DNA from: Duganella sp. BJB476 | GTDB lineage: Bacteria; Pseudomonadota; Gammaproteobacteria; Burkholderiales; Burkholderiaceae_D | NCBI RefSeq assembly: GCF_003416895.1 | Contig: NZ_QVIO01000001.1 | Location: 1,550,001 to 1,614,000, forward strand | Direction: 5' to 3' | DNA length: 64,000 nucleotides | Shown: one piece after another, positions 30,183 to 41,422 of the stretch | Numbering within the stretch: the stretch's first letter is position 1 | How the letters are laid out: every line of letters begins with the position of its first letter | Made by a program: the position numbers and the translations under genes | Notes under the pieces: model-generated | What the model was told of the DNA's origin: nothing | Databases searched by the model: none | What the model saw: only the letters and a program-made list of their open reading frames with translations

Positions 30183-30605
30183 TTAATGTGAAGCTGCGTC
30201 GTCCTTGTCCACCAGCTGTCCCAGTGAGTCGAAGAGATGCTGCCAGCCATATTGCGCCCCCTGGTAGGCCTGATCCTGGTCCGGCCGGAAGCCGGTTTGT
30301 TCCATCCGCAAATGGGTGCCGGTCGCGGTGGCGGCCAGTGTCCACGTCACCACGCTTTCCAGTCCCATCGCGTTCCAGGTGTAGGCCAGCGTCCGCTGGG
30401 GTTCGACTTCCATCACCTCGCAGTCGACCGAGCCCCAGTCCCCGTGAAAATTAAAGTGATGACCCGACACGGCCAGGAAATCATTCTTCATCAGCCAGGC
30501 CTCGATCAGGTGCGGCTGGGTCAGCGCCCGCCACAGTTTTTCCGGCGGATGTGCAAACTCCCGTTCGACGACGACGGTGCGGAGTTGGTGTGCGATATCG
30601 TTCAT
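30183..30605 (-). CDS. SRPBCC/AHSA1-domain protein
   Basis: A 140-residue START-like (AHSA1/Aha1-type) protein: VVVEREFAHPPEKLWRALTQ at the start, EVMEVEPQRTLAYTWNAMG, and ATGTHLRMEQTGF in the centre. The helix-grip fold binds hydrophobic ligands. The ATG overlaps the stop of the ArsR gene by 4 bp. Such ArsR-AHSA1 pairs are widespread in Gram-negatives, the AHSA1 protein probably sensing or binding a small molecule. Confidence 0.9.
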   Translation of the reverse strand: MNDIAHQLRTVVVEREFAHPPEKLWRALTQPHLIEAWLMKNDFLAVSGHHFNFHGDWGSVDCEVMEVEPQRTLAYTWNAMGLESVVTWTLAATATGTHLRMEQTGFRPDQDQAYQGAQYGWQHLFDSLGQLVDKDDAASH

Positions 30606-30925
30606 TGGTCCATCCTTTTCAGTAGGTCATCAAGATCGTCGAACTTGCCATCCCAGAAGCGGCTCATCTGGCTGGTCCAGTCCAACAGCGGGGTCAGCGC
30701 CTTCAGCTGCGCGCTATAGTGGGTTTGGCGGCCCTCATGCCGGTCCCGCACCAGGCCAGCCTGCTTCAGCACGGCCAGATGCTTGGACACGGCCGGTTGC
30801 GATACCTGCGCATGGGTGGTCAACACCCCTACGGTTTGTTCGCCGCCGGTGCATAGCTTTTCGAAGATCGCCCGCCGGGTGGGATCGGCCAGCGCGCGAA
30901 ACAGCTCGTCATGGGAGTTTGTCAT
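30602..30925 (-). CDS. ArsR-family transcriptional regulator
   Basis: A 107-residue winged-helix regulator: ELFRALADPTRRAIFEKLC at the N-terminus, then the recognition region VLTTHAQVSQPAVSKHLAVL and the wing RDRHEGRQTHYSA. No metal-binding Cys motif (ELCVCDL-type) is present, so it belongs to the metal-independent group that pairs with SRPBCC proteins. Its promoter region is AT-rich with an AACCGGATGGCTATG-like stretch; CATAACTTAGTGGCTATGG and CATAACCGG are possible operator half-sites upstream of the start. Confidence 0.9.
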   Translation of the reverse strand: MTNSHDELFRALADPTRRAIFEKLCTGGEQTVGVLTTHAQVSQPAVSKHLAVLKQAGLVRDRHEGRQTHYSAQLKALTPLLDWTSQMSRFWDGKFDDLDDLLKRMDQ

Positions 30926-31106
30926 GTCAATCCATAGCCACTAAGTTATGGATTAAATCATAGCCATCCGGTTATGAATAGTCAAGAGAAAAATGCGGGG
31001 ATACTATTTGGAACCTGGTATATCAAATACGCCCTTATCGCCATACAAAGGCAATGACGATCGGATAACATAGCTCCCCTGAACCAACCATAGTCAAGGA
31101 GTAACC

Positions 31107-31535
31107 ATGTTTACAAGTGCCCGCAACCAGCTGAGCGGCAAAGTCTCTGCCATCCAACGCGGCGCCGTGAATGACGAAGTCGCCATCACGCTGCCCGACG
31201 GCCAGGCGATCGTCGCCATCCTGACCCACAGCAGCACCGAATCGCTGGGCCTGAAGGCCGGTTCGGACGCCTTCGCCCTGATCAAGGCTTCGTCCGTCAT
31301 CCTGCTGACCGATACCGCCGGCATCCGCCTGTCGACCCGCAACCAGCTGACCGGCACCGTGACCGAAGTGGTCAAGGGCGCGGTCAACTCCGAAGTCATC
31401 CTGACCCTGGGCAGCGGCACGGTGATCACCGCCATCATCACCAACGACAGCGTGCAAAGCCTGGGCCTGGCCGTCGGCAAGTCCGCTACGGCGGCCTTCA
31501 AGGCATCGAGCGTCATCGTCGGCGTCAAGGTTTAA
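31107..31535 (+). CDS. Molybdenum-pterin/molybdate-binding (Mop/TOBE) protein
   Basis: A 142-residue protein made of two tandem Mop domains: SARNQLSGKVSAIQRGAVND (residues 4-70) and STRNQLTGTVTEVVKGAVNS (74-140). Each repeat has the NQL-G-V conserved start and an SSVIL end. This is the ModG/molbindin type that stores molybdate or tungstate in the cytoplasm. AAGGAG lies six bases upstream of the ATG. No modABC genes are adjacent. Confidence 0.92.
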   Translation: MFTSARNQLSGKVSAIQRGAVNDEVAITLPDGQAIVAILTHSSTESLGLKAGSDAFALIKASSVILLTDTAGIRLSTRNQLTGTVTEVVKGAVNSEVILTLGSGTVITAIITNDSVQSLGLAVGKSATAAFKASSVIVGVKV

Positions 31536-31550
31536 GCAGCACGAGGGCCG

Positions 31551-32702
31551 CTAGCCCATCTCTTGCAATAGCGCGCCCTTCCCTTTGATGGCTTCGCTGC
31601 CCATCAGCGAAAAGCCGGTGGTGCGGCCGCTGTCGCGGTCGCGGCAGACTGCGCGCAGCGACTGCAGCAGCGGCGGCTCCACCGTCCACACGCCCCGGCT
31701 ATCCGGCGGCGCGACCACCACAGCGGGCAGCGCCGGCGTCTTGACGCTGACCGGCATGACCGGGAACGCCACCGGTGTCGGCGTGCCGCTCAGCGTGCGC
31801 GCCAGCGCCCGTGCCGCGTGCATAATGGGCAGCACATAGGGCTGGACCCGGCCGTCGATCTCCGCACAGTCGCCCAGCGCGTACACGCCTGGTGCGCTGG
31901 TGCGGCACATGTTGTCGGTGCGGATGCCGAAACCGGTCTCCATGCCGGCCGCCTTGGCCAATCCCATGCGCGGCATCAGGCCGATGGCCGACACCACCAG
32001 GTCGGCCTCGATCAGGCCGCCGTCCTCCAGCATGATCTGATACCCCTCCGTGCGCAGCTCCACCGCCACCGGCGTGCGGCCCAGGTGGAAACGCACGCCG
32101 TGCCGCCGCAGGCCGTCCGCAAAGGCCGCACCCATCTCTTGCGGGACCAGGCGCGACAGCGGCGAACCGGCGGGGTCGATCACCGCCACTGCGTAGCCTG
32201 CCACCGCCAGGTCGTTGGCGAACTCGCAGCCGATCAGGCCAGCGCCCAGGATGGCCACGCTGCGGCATCCTTCCAGTGCCGCGCGGAATCGGGCATAGTC
32301 ACGCAGATCGTTGACCGACAGGATGTCCGCCGCGCCCGACCCGGCCAGTACCATGCGGCGCGGCTCGGCGCCGAGCGCCATCACCAGCTGGCTGTAGCGC
32401 AGCCTTTCGCTGCACACCGAGACCACGATCTCCGACCGCAACAGGTCGATCGACTCGACGCTGCGCTGGGTCAGTATCGTCGCGTTCAACTGCTTTTCCA
32501 TCGCCAGCGCATCGAAGTTGACCAGCGCCGTGGCCGACTTCTTCATCGACAAGGCGTTCGACAGCATCGGCTTCGAATACGCGCAGCCATCGTCCTGGGT
32601 CACGAACAGCAGCGGCGTACTGCTGTCGTACTTCCTGAATTCCCGTGCCACGGTGTAGCCGGCCAGCCCGGTGCCGAGTATGATAATTGGGTCCATTTTC
32701 AT
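31551..32702 (-). CDS. NAD(P)H:rubredoxin reductase-like FAD enzyme
   Basis: A 383-residue flavin-dependent pyridine nucleotide oxidoreductase. It has the FAD-binding GTGLAGYTVAREFR near the start, the NAD-binding VAILGAGLIGCEFANDLAVAG in the centre and the second FAD motif VYALGDCAEIDGRVQPY. It matches rubredoxin/rubredoxin-NAD reductases (RubB/AlkT type). The ATG at 32702 overlaps the rubredoxin stop as ATGA; an ATG at 32696, with AAGG correctly spaced, is equally plausible. It would pass electrons from NAD(P)H to the rubredoxin encoded just upstream. Confidence 0.88.
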   Translation of the reverse strand: MKMDPIIILGTGLAGYTVAREFRKYDSSTPLLFVTQDDGCAYSKPMLSNALSMKKSATALVNFDALAMEKQLNATILTQRSVESIDLLRSEIVVSVCSERLRYSQLVMALGAEPRRMVLAGSGAADILSVNDLRDYARFRAALEGCRSVAILGAGLIGCEFANDLAVAGYAVAVIDPAGSPLSRLVPQEMGAAFADGLRRHGVRFHLGRTPVAVELRTEGYQIMLEDGGLIEADLVVSAIGLMPRMGLAKAAGMETGFGIRTDNMCRTSAPGVYALGDCAEIDGRVQPYVLPIMHAARALARTLSGTPTPVAFPVMPVSVKTPALPAVVVAPPDSRGVWTVEPPLLQSLRAVCRDRDSGRTTGFSLMGSEAIKGKGALLQEMG

Positions 32703-32884
32703 CCTTGGTGGGCTGGGGCGCTGACCAGCTGCATGTCGAAATCGTGCTTGCCGGTGCCGCAGTCCGGGCAGATCCAGTCGTCGGGCACCTCGTCCCAGCG
32801 GGTGGCGGGGGCGATGCCGGCTTCCGGCAGCCCAGCCGCTTCGTCGTAGCGGAAGCCGCAGATGATGCATTCAAAAATACGCAT
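32699..32884 (-). CDS. Rubredoxin
   Basis: A 61-residue rubredoxin with the two canonical iron knuckles FECIICGFRYDEA (CxxCG) and WICPDCGTGKHDF (CPxCG), and the AtRWDEVPDDW-type centre. It carries electrons from the adjacent FAD reductase to an acceptor. In this operon the likely acceptor is the Rieske oxygenase just upstream (12-bp gap). Confidence 0.95.
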   Translation of the reverse strand: MRIFECIICGFRYDEAAGLPEAGIAPATRWDEVPDDWICPDCGTGKHDFDMQLVSAPAHQG

Positions 32885-32896
32885 GCCAGCCTCCCC

Positions 32897-33943
32897 TCAA
32901 GCGCCGAGGCCGATATCGGCCATGGCAACGCGATAGGCGCCCGACGAGCGGTCGGCCAGGATGGGGGCCTCCGCGCCGCGGTCGATCGGCAAGTCCTCCG
33001 GTCGCTGCCGTTCGACGATGGCGCGGTCTTCCTCGAATACCTGCAGGTTGAAGTCGTACACGTCCTGCAGCGGCATGTGCTGGTCGAAGTTGCGCACGAT
33101 GGGCACGAACAGCCTGGTCTTGCGGGCCGAGACCGGACTGGCCGCGTTGAGGATGTGCAGCAGGCCGCCCTCCGGGAACTGCACTTGCAGGCGCGCGAAG
33201 AACGGCGCGTCGACTTCAAACCGGCGCCGCCAGACAAAGCCTTCCGGCGCACGGTGTTGCAGCGTTTTCGGGAAGTTGCTGACGGTGCTGGAATATTCGG
33301 CGACGAAGCCGCGCGGCTTGCGCGTCACCGTATATTGCGGCACCACCGGATTGGCGCGGTCGGCAAAGCTGTCGTGGTGTATCCAGGCGAAATGCGCGAC
33401 GTCGATGAAGCCTTCGGTCTGGCGGCCGGCCGAGGCGTTGATGTCGATCGACGGCGGCAGTATCTGCTGGTAGCCGGCCTCGCTCCACGCGGGGAAATCC
33501 GGCAGCGCCTCGTGGCCACCGCCCAGCGATACCCAGATCAGGCCGTACGCTTCCCGGGTCGGATAGGTCAGCAGGCGCAGGCGGTCGGGAATCTTGCCCT
33601 CACCCTGAGAAGGAATGTGCTTGCAGCGGCCGTCCGCGCCGTATTGCAGGCCGTGGTAGGGGCAGACCAGATTGCCGCCCTCGACCCAGCCCAGGCTGAG
33701 CGGCGCGCCGCGATGCGGGCAGACGTCGCGCGCCGCCACCACGCCGTCTCCTGAGCGGAACAGCACCAGTTCCTCGTCCAGCAGCACGGCGGCAAACGGC
33801 TTGTCGACGGCGACATCGGTGCCGAAGGCGACCGGATACCAGTACTGGCTGAGCACCTGCCAATCGTGCGGATCGAAGGTGCAGTTGCGAGGCAAACAGG
33901 GCGAGGCCTGGAATTTGAGGGGACTGGTTGCAGCGGTACTCAC
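32897..33943 (-). CDS. Rieske non-haem iron oxygenase (oxygenase component)
   Basis: A 348-residue ring-hydroxylating or demethylating oxygenase. The Rieske centre is CPHRG followed after 16 residues by CPYHG (near residues 80-102). The mononuclear iron site has DVAHFAWIHHDSF (D-x2-H-x4-H pattern). It resembles the vanillate demethylase VanA class. I call a GTG start at 33943 because AGGAG lies six bases upstream; no in-frame ATG is near and the longer frame is spurious. The electron supply is an adjacent rubredoxin plus reductase instead of a ferredoxin reductase. The substrate is unknown. Confidence 0.9.
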   Translation of the reverse strand: MSTAATSPLKFQASPCLPRNCTFDPHDWQVLSQYWYPVAFGTDVAVDKPFAAVLLDEELVLFRSGDGVVAARDVCPHRGAPLSLGWVEGGNLVCPYHGLQYGADGRCKHIPSQGEGKIPDRLRLLTYPTREAYGLIWVSLGGGHEALPDFPAWSEAGYQQILPPSIDINASAGRQTEGFIDVAHFAWIHHDSFADRANPVVPQYTVTRKPRGFVAEYSSTVSNFPKTLQHRAPEGFVWRRRFEVDAPFFARLQVQFPEGGLLHILNAASPVSARKTRLFVPIVRNFDQHMPLQDVYDFNLQVFEEDRAIVERQRPEDLPIDRGAEAPILADRSSGAYRVAMADIGLGA

Positions 33944-34043
33944 GATGATCTCCTGTATTGTTGTGGGCTGCGGCCTGCGTGGACCGCTGCGAAAACAATA
34001 TCGAAAACCGCCGGCCCCGCCCATGGCGCGGCCGACATCTAGT

Positions 34044-34970
34044 CTATGCGGCCTCCCGCATAGACTGGCGCGCCGCCTCCGCCACCAGCGCGCGCAGCCA
34101 CTGGGATTCCAGCGCCCGATGGGTCCGCTCGTGCCACAGCTGGTAGTAGCGCAGCGGCTGGGCCGCGATCGGCAGCGACTCCACCCGCAGCGGCAGCAGC
34201 TCGGCATAGTGATGGGCGAAGGACAGCGTGGTCGTGAAGATCAGATCGGACTTGACCAGCACATACGGCGCGATGCAAAAATACGGCAGCGTGGTGACGA
34301 CCTTGCGCCGCAGCCCGGCCTTTTGCAAGGCGATATCGATGGTGCCGGGACCGGTGCCGCTGTGCGTGGTGACGGCCAGGTGGCCCGCCTGCACGTAGGC
34401 CTCCTGGTCCAGCTTGCCCGCCTTGATGGGATGGCTTTCGCGCACCAGGCACACCAGCGTGTCGTCGCACAGCGGCTGCAGATGCAGGTGGTCGGGCGGC
34501 GTCTGCCAGTTGCCGATCGCCAGGTCGACCTGGCCGCTTTCCAGGCCCCGCTCGTAGCCGCCGCCGGCCAGCAGATGCGTGAACTCCAGCCTGGCGTTGG
34601 GCGCGGCGCGATGAAAACGCTCGACGATGGCCGGCACGAAGAACACGTCCAGATAATCGGGCGAGGCGATGCGGAAGGTGTGGGTGGCAAGCTTCGGATC
34701 GAAGCTGAGCGGTGGATGCAGGATCTCGTCGACGGCGCTGAGCACCTGCGCCGCCGGCGCCATCAAGGCCAGGCCGCGCGCCGTGGGCACCATGTGGCTG
34801 CCGCTGCGCACCAGCAGCGGATCGCCGGTCAGCTCGCGCAGCCGCCGCAGCGCCACGCTGATCGCCGGCTGCGTCTGGCCCAACAGGCTGGCGGTGCGGG
34901 AAACGCTGCCCTCTTCCAGCAAGGTGTGCAGGATGCGGATCAGGTGCGTATCGATGATTTCCTTGGACAT
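34044..34970 (-). CDS. LysR-family transcriptional regulator
   Basis: A 308-residue LysR protein: N-terminal winged helix-turn-helix (RILHTLLEEGSVSRTASLLG, TQPAISVALRRLREL, PLLVRSGSHMVPTARG) and a substrate-binding domain (HTFRIASPDYLDVFFVPAI). It is of the NodD/PcpR-like clade. It lies 100 bp upstream of the Rieske oxygenase operon on the same strand and is its probable regulator, with a metabolite of the pathway as inducer. Confidence 0.92.
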   Translation of the reverse strand: MSKEIIDTHLIRILHTLLEEGSVSRTASLLGQTQPAISVALRRLRELTGDPLLVRSGSHMVPTARGLALMAPAAQVLSAVDEILHPPLSFDPKLATHTFRIASPDYLDVFFVPAIVERFHRAAPNARLEFTHLLAGGGYERGLESGQVDLAIGNWQTPPDHLHLQPLCDDTLVCLVRESHPIKAGKLDQEAYVQAGHLAVTTHSGTGPGTIDIALQKAGLRRKVVTTLPYFCIAPYVLVKSDLIFTTTLSFAHHYAELLPLRVESLPIAAQPLRYYQLWHERTHRALESQWLRALVAEAARQSMREAA

Positions 34971-35247
34971 GGTCCGAGGCTAGCAGAAGCTTGGCCGACG
35001 GCGATAGCAACGCAAACCCATACCAGCCATTACGCCGGACGGAAGGCTTGGGAACGAGCGTGTCAATTTACATGTCAAGTCACCGCGCAACGGCCGCGAC
35101 TTTACACGACGCCCTCCCTGCTTCCTGCGGCGCGCAGAGGGGGCGCCGATTGCCCCAATGCTGGCACGGGAGTTGCTGAATACCGGATACGCACCGAACC
35201 ATTCGGCCGGCGTAATTCCAACAACTTCAATATTTACAGGAGCAATC

Positions 35248-35601
35248 ATGAGCCAACCACAAGTCCTTTCCGTCGTCACCGCCAATGCAGTTGCAGGCAT
35301 GAGTTTTTGTAGTGTATGGCCGATGGCGCAAGGCATTCTCAACGGCGTACTGCCCAGCGTATCCAACCCGACCTTGAAGACCGCGATCATGGCCTTGATG
35401 GCTGCGGCAAACGCCGTCTGCAGCTCGTCCAGCACCAGCAGCGCCCGGCTGGCGCATTTCAACCTGGTCGCGCCTGCGGGACAGGAAGACTTTCTGGCGG
35501 GTCTGAGCGATAACCAGCTGCAAGTGCTGGCAGATGTGCAGCGTCAGGCCAGCCAGGGCGGCCACATCACCGCGGCCGACGTCGGCACCTACGTCTTCTA
35601 A
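35248..35601 (+). CDS. Small hydrophobic peptide gene, candidate RiPP precursor
   Basis: A 117-residue protein begins with MSQPQVLSVVTANAVAGMSF, has two Cys (C21, C58) and an Ala/Met-rich hydrophobic centre (TLKTAIMALMAAANAVCSSSS). It ends in a hydrophilic tail AADVGTYVF. CAGGAG lies well placed before the ATG. It leads an operon with a diiron-type protein and a radical SAM enzyme, the layout of a peptide-modification cluster. No leader or core pattern of a known RiPP class is seen, so precursor is only a hypothesis; a secreted or membrane peptide is also possible. Confidence 0.5.
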   Translation: MSQPQVLSVVTANAVAGMSFCSVWPMAQGILNGVLPSVSNPTLKTAIMALMAAANAVCSSSSTSSARLAHFNLVAPAGQEDFLAGLSDNQLQVLADVQRQASQGGHITAADVGTYVF

Positions 35602-35698
35602 GCTGCAGCGGCCTGAATATTGACGACCCCAGCCGCTCCGGCGGCTGACGGGTCGCCGAGATGAATGTTCTCCATATCTTGTCCCACAGGTGAAAAAT

Positions 35699-36403
35699 AT
35701 GAATGCCCCATGCAATTGCCACTCACACACGCCCCCCGCAGCGCCATCCGTACCTATGTCCGTGAGCGCCGCCATCCATCGCAAAATTCAACTTTGCGGC
35801 TACGGCCGTTCGCTCGATAACACTGAGCGGATGGGTGTTGAACAATACCGCGACTACCTGTGCCAGTTGCATCAGGTCGTGCGTGCCAGCATTCCGCTGA
35901 TGGAGCTCGCTGTCCAGCGCTGCGATGCCAGCCATCCGGTCGAATCGCAGCTGATCGCCTACCTCACCGAACACATCGAGGAAGAGCGCGGACACGCCGA
36001 ACTCCTGGTCCGGGATCTGGAAGCGGCCGGCATGCCCGAGGCGCAACTGCTGCTGCGCGTCCCGGACGCGGCCATCGCCGAACTGGTCGGCGCCCAATAT
36101 TATTGGATAACGCACTACAGCCCTCTCGCTCTGCTGGGCTACATCTCCTTTCTGGAAGGCCGGCCGCCGACCGAACAGGCGATCGCGTTCTGGCAGACGG
36201 CGACCGGGCTGCCGGACGCTGCATTCCATTCCCTACGGTTGCACTCGGAGGCGGACCCCGGCCACTGGCAAGCATTGGACGACTTCCTGGACACGCTCGA
36301 CCTGTCGGCGGCGGAGGTGGAGTTGATCGGCTTGAGCGCGATGCAATCGGCGCAGCGCGCGGGAGCGGCGTGGTCTGGCCTGGTCCAGCGCTGGAGCCAC
36401 TGA
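35699..36403 (+). CDS. Haem-oxygenase-like diiron oxidase (HDO) family protein
   Basis: A 234-residue all-helical protein matching the iron-containing redox (HDO/TENA-like) family: helix EHIEEERGHAELLVRDL (E95-x3-H99), a second Glu in ISFLEG (E153), and LHSEADPGHWQALDDF (H182-x3-D186-x2-H189). These are the ligand pattern of HDOs such as UndA and BesC. HDOs cleave or oxidise amino-acid or fatty-acid substrates with O2. A CNCHSH stretch near the N-terminus could bind metal. It sits between a small peptide gene and a radical SAM gene, 1 bp from the latter, implying peptide or amino-acid tailoring. The ATG at 35699 follows ACAGG. Confidence 0.75.
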   Translation: MNAPCNCHSHTPPAAPSVPMSVSAAIHRKIQLCGYGRSLDNTERMGVEQYRDYLCQLHQVVRASIPLMELAVQRCDASHPVESQLIAYLTEHIEEERGHAELLVRDLEAAGMPEAQLLLRVPDAAIAELVGAQYYWITHYSPLALLGYISFLEGRPPTEQAIAFWQTATGLPDAAFHSLRLHSEADPGHWQALDDFLDTLDLSAAEVELIGLSAMQSAQRAGAAWSGLVQRWSH

Positions 36404-36404
36404 G

Positions 36405-37445
36405 ATGAAGACGTCCATACCATCGTATATCTCCTCGCTATACAGCCGGGAGCATGCACTGCTGAATATTTATTTGACCAATCAATGCAATCTGCAATGC
36501 CGCCACTGCGCCACCAACAGCGGTCCACTCGAAACGAGTTTTCTGAATGTGGACCAGGAGGCCGTGGCAGCCATGCGGTTAGCCATCACCCGCAACCATA
36601 TTGAAGGAATGCATATCAGCGGCGGCGAGCCTTTTTTGCGCCGCGGCGATCTGCGCAACCTAGCGGCACTGGCGCGTGAGACGGGCATCCTGATGGCCAT
36701 CAACAGCAATGGTTTTTGGGGGACATCGGTGCCGGCGGCCGTCTCGCTGCTCGACAGCATGAAGGGCATCACCGAGCTGATACTGAGCACGGATGAATAT
36801 CACGCCGAGTTCCTGTCCTCAAGCAAGCTGATCGTGGCGGCGCGTGCAGGTCTCGAATGCGGCCTGCTCGTCAGCGTGGTGTCCACCACACCAGACCGCA
36901 ATCCTACCGCGTATAGCGCCGGCATCGAAGAGGCCCTGTCCGCGGCAGGCCTCGCCGGCGCCGTGAAACATCATTATCAGGCCCTGGGGCCGAGCGCGCG
37001 CAAGGAGCCGATCAAGGAACATGTGCAGTTCATGTCGCCTGCGCTTCCGCGCGGCCGATGCAACAGGCTGAACCGCCCCACGGTCATTGAAAACGGCTCA
37101 GTGCTCGCATGTTGCAATACGACGATAGCAAAGAAATGCGAGCGCAGCCCGCTCAACCTGGGGCGTATGGATGAAGCGCCGCTGGGCGAACTGCTCGACC
37201 GCGCCAAGGGCAATCATCTATTGCAGGCATTGCGCACCCTAGGGCCGGCCATTCTTGCCGAAGCGCTGCCGGATGAACTGCGTAGCAGCCTGCCCAAGTT
37301 CTATCCCAAGGACGACATTTGCGCGCTTTGCTCGGAACTGATGGTGGACGAGCAGCTCGTCGCACACCTCGGTGGTGAGTTGCACACCGGCTCTTTGAAG
37401 AACCTGCTCACCGGCGCCTTAATGCTGCGTGCCGCCCCGGCGTGA
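36405..37445 (+). CDS. Radical SAM enzyme with SPASM-like C-terminus
   Basis: A 346-residue radical SAM protein. The 4Fe-4S/SAM motif is CNLQCRHC (C28, C32, C35), followed by GMHISGGEPFLR (GGEP motif). A SPASM-type C-terminal set of Cys follows: RCNRLNRPTVIENGSVLACC, KKCERSP and ICALCSEL. SPASM radical SAM enzymes modify peptides or proteins (thioether bonds, epimerisation, C-C links). Co-transcribed with a small peptide and an HDO, it points to a peptide natural product. The ATG directly follows the HDO stop (TGAGATG). Confidence 0.85.
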   Translation: MKTSIPSYISSLYSREHALLNIYLTNQCNLQCRHCATNSGPLETSFLNVDQEAVAAMRLAITRNHIEGMHISGGEPFLRRGDLRNLAALARETGILMAINSNGFWGTSVPAAVSLLDSMKGITELILSTDEYHAEFLSSSKLIVAARAGLECGLLVSVVSTTPDRNPTAYSAGIEEALSAAGLAGAVKHHYQALGPSARKEPIKEHVQFMSPALPRGRCNRLNRPTVIENGSVLACCNTTIAKKCERSPLNLGRMDEAPLGELLDRAKGNHLLQALRTLGPAILAEALPDELRSSLPKFYPKDDICALCSELMVDEQLVAHLGGELHTGSLKNLLTGALMLRAAPA

Positions 37446-37774
37446 TTCCTCCCGGAGGCTCCGGCTGACCGGCCCGGAGCCGCGCCACGACTGACTCCCA
37501 GCAGACGGTCCGTTCGTTCTCGTCAATACCACTTTCCGCATCCCCTGCACAAGCCACCTCGCACAACCGTGCGCACGCGCACGCTTGACATGTCTGACGA
37601 CACAAGATATCTTCACAACTATTGCCCCATCGAAAGTTTTCATAAAACTCAATCCGGGCAAGTCTCCACCTTAACTGAATCGCAGCACCCGTCTGGAAAG
37701 CCACGACCGGAGATGGAAACGCTTCCATGCACTCCGATTTTCGCCATCACGAACCAGGAACGAAGGAATGCACC
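37446..37774. other. Gene-free spacer with one promoter
   Basis: No gene of meaningful length is supported here. The stretch holds an imperfect GC hairpin near 37452-37480 (GGCTCCGG paired with CGGAGCC), possibly ending the radical SAM operon, and the sigma70-like promoter at 37585 for the dihaem lipoprotein gene. Confidence 0.5.
37585..37613 (+). promoter_or_regulatory. Sigma70-like promoter before the dihaem lipoprotein gene
   Basis: TTGACA (37585-37590) is followed after 17 bp by TATCTT (37608-37613). The coding start is about 160 bp downstream, leaving a long leader. Confidence 0.6.
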
Positions 37775-40969
<3,195 letters not shown>

Positions 40970-40978
40970 CAGCAGCAT

Positions 40979-41011
40979 CCATCGCCGCCGCCATCCCGGC
41001 GGAGGCGATGG
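40979..41011. terminator. Hairpin between convergent genes
   Basis: CCATCGCC (40979-40986) pairs with GGCGATGG (41004-41011); the GC-rich interior (GCCGCC with GGCGG) extends it. It lies between the dihaem lipoprotein gene and the opposing lipoprotein gene and has no strong U-tract. Confidence 0.5.
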
Positions 41012-41024
41012 CGTTTCGCTCGCC

Positions 41025-41387
41025 TCAGTTAAAGGCCTTGCCGATTCGCGAAAGCTTGCCGGCCGAGCAGGCCGCCGGCCACAATTCAATCTCATCCCCT
41101 GCCTTGAGCACCATGCCAGGCGGAACCTCGGCTATCTCGTGGTGCATCAGTTTGGCGTGGTGATATCTCACCTCGACGAAATGCCGGCTCGCGTAATCGG
41201 CGACGGATAAATTGGCCAGGCATGGCCGCGCCGCCGCAACCGACGCATCGGGGGCCAGCTCGCTGACCACCCAGGCCCGCTTGGCGCGCTGCTCCCAGTT
41301 CACCGCCCGGGTGTCGCTTTTACTTGCGCAAGCCGCAAGCAGCACGGCCGAAACCGCAATCGATAAAACGCCTGTCATGCGACGCAT
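41025..41387 (-). CDS. Small lipoprotein at the end of the metal-efflux operon
   Basis: A 120-residue lipoprotein: signal peptide with lipobox LLAACAS and a mature part containing two Cys and several His (FVEVRYHHAKLMHHEIAE). The C-terminus is VLKAGDEIELWPAACSAGKLSRIGK. It starts 36 bp after the efflux outer-membrane gene on the same strand, with GAAGGAAGC upstream. The HH and HHE motifs suggest metal contact, but no family is recognised. Confidence 0.65.
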   Translation of the reverse strand: MRRMTGVLSIAVSAVLLAACASKSDTRAVNWEQRAKRAWVVSELAPDASVAAARPCLANLSVADYASRHFVEVRYHHAKLMHHEIAEVPPGMVLKAGDEIELWPAACSAGKLSRIGKAFN

Positions 41388-41422
41388 AATGCTTCCTTCG
41401 TTGATGGTGTGAATAAATATTT

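Noticed and set aside
33672..35312. 546-residue + strand frame across the Rieske and LysR genes.
   Set aside because: Antisense to two clear genes and joins unrelated sequence; no domain.
35662..35694. A 10-codon frame (MNVLHILSHR) just before the HDO gene, possibly a leader peptide.
   Set aside because: No ribosome-binding site and no attenuator structure beside it; chance is the simpler explanation.
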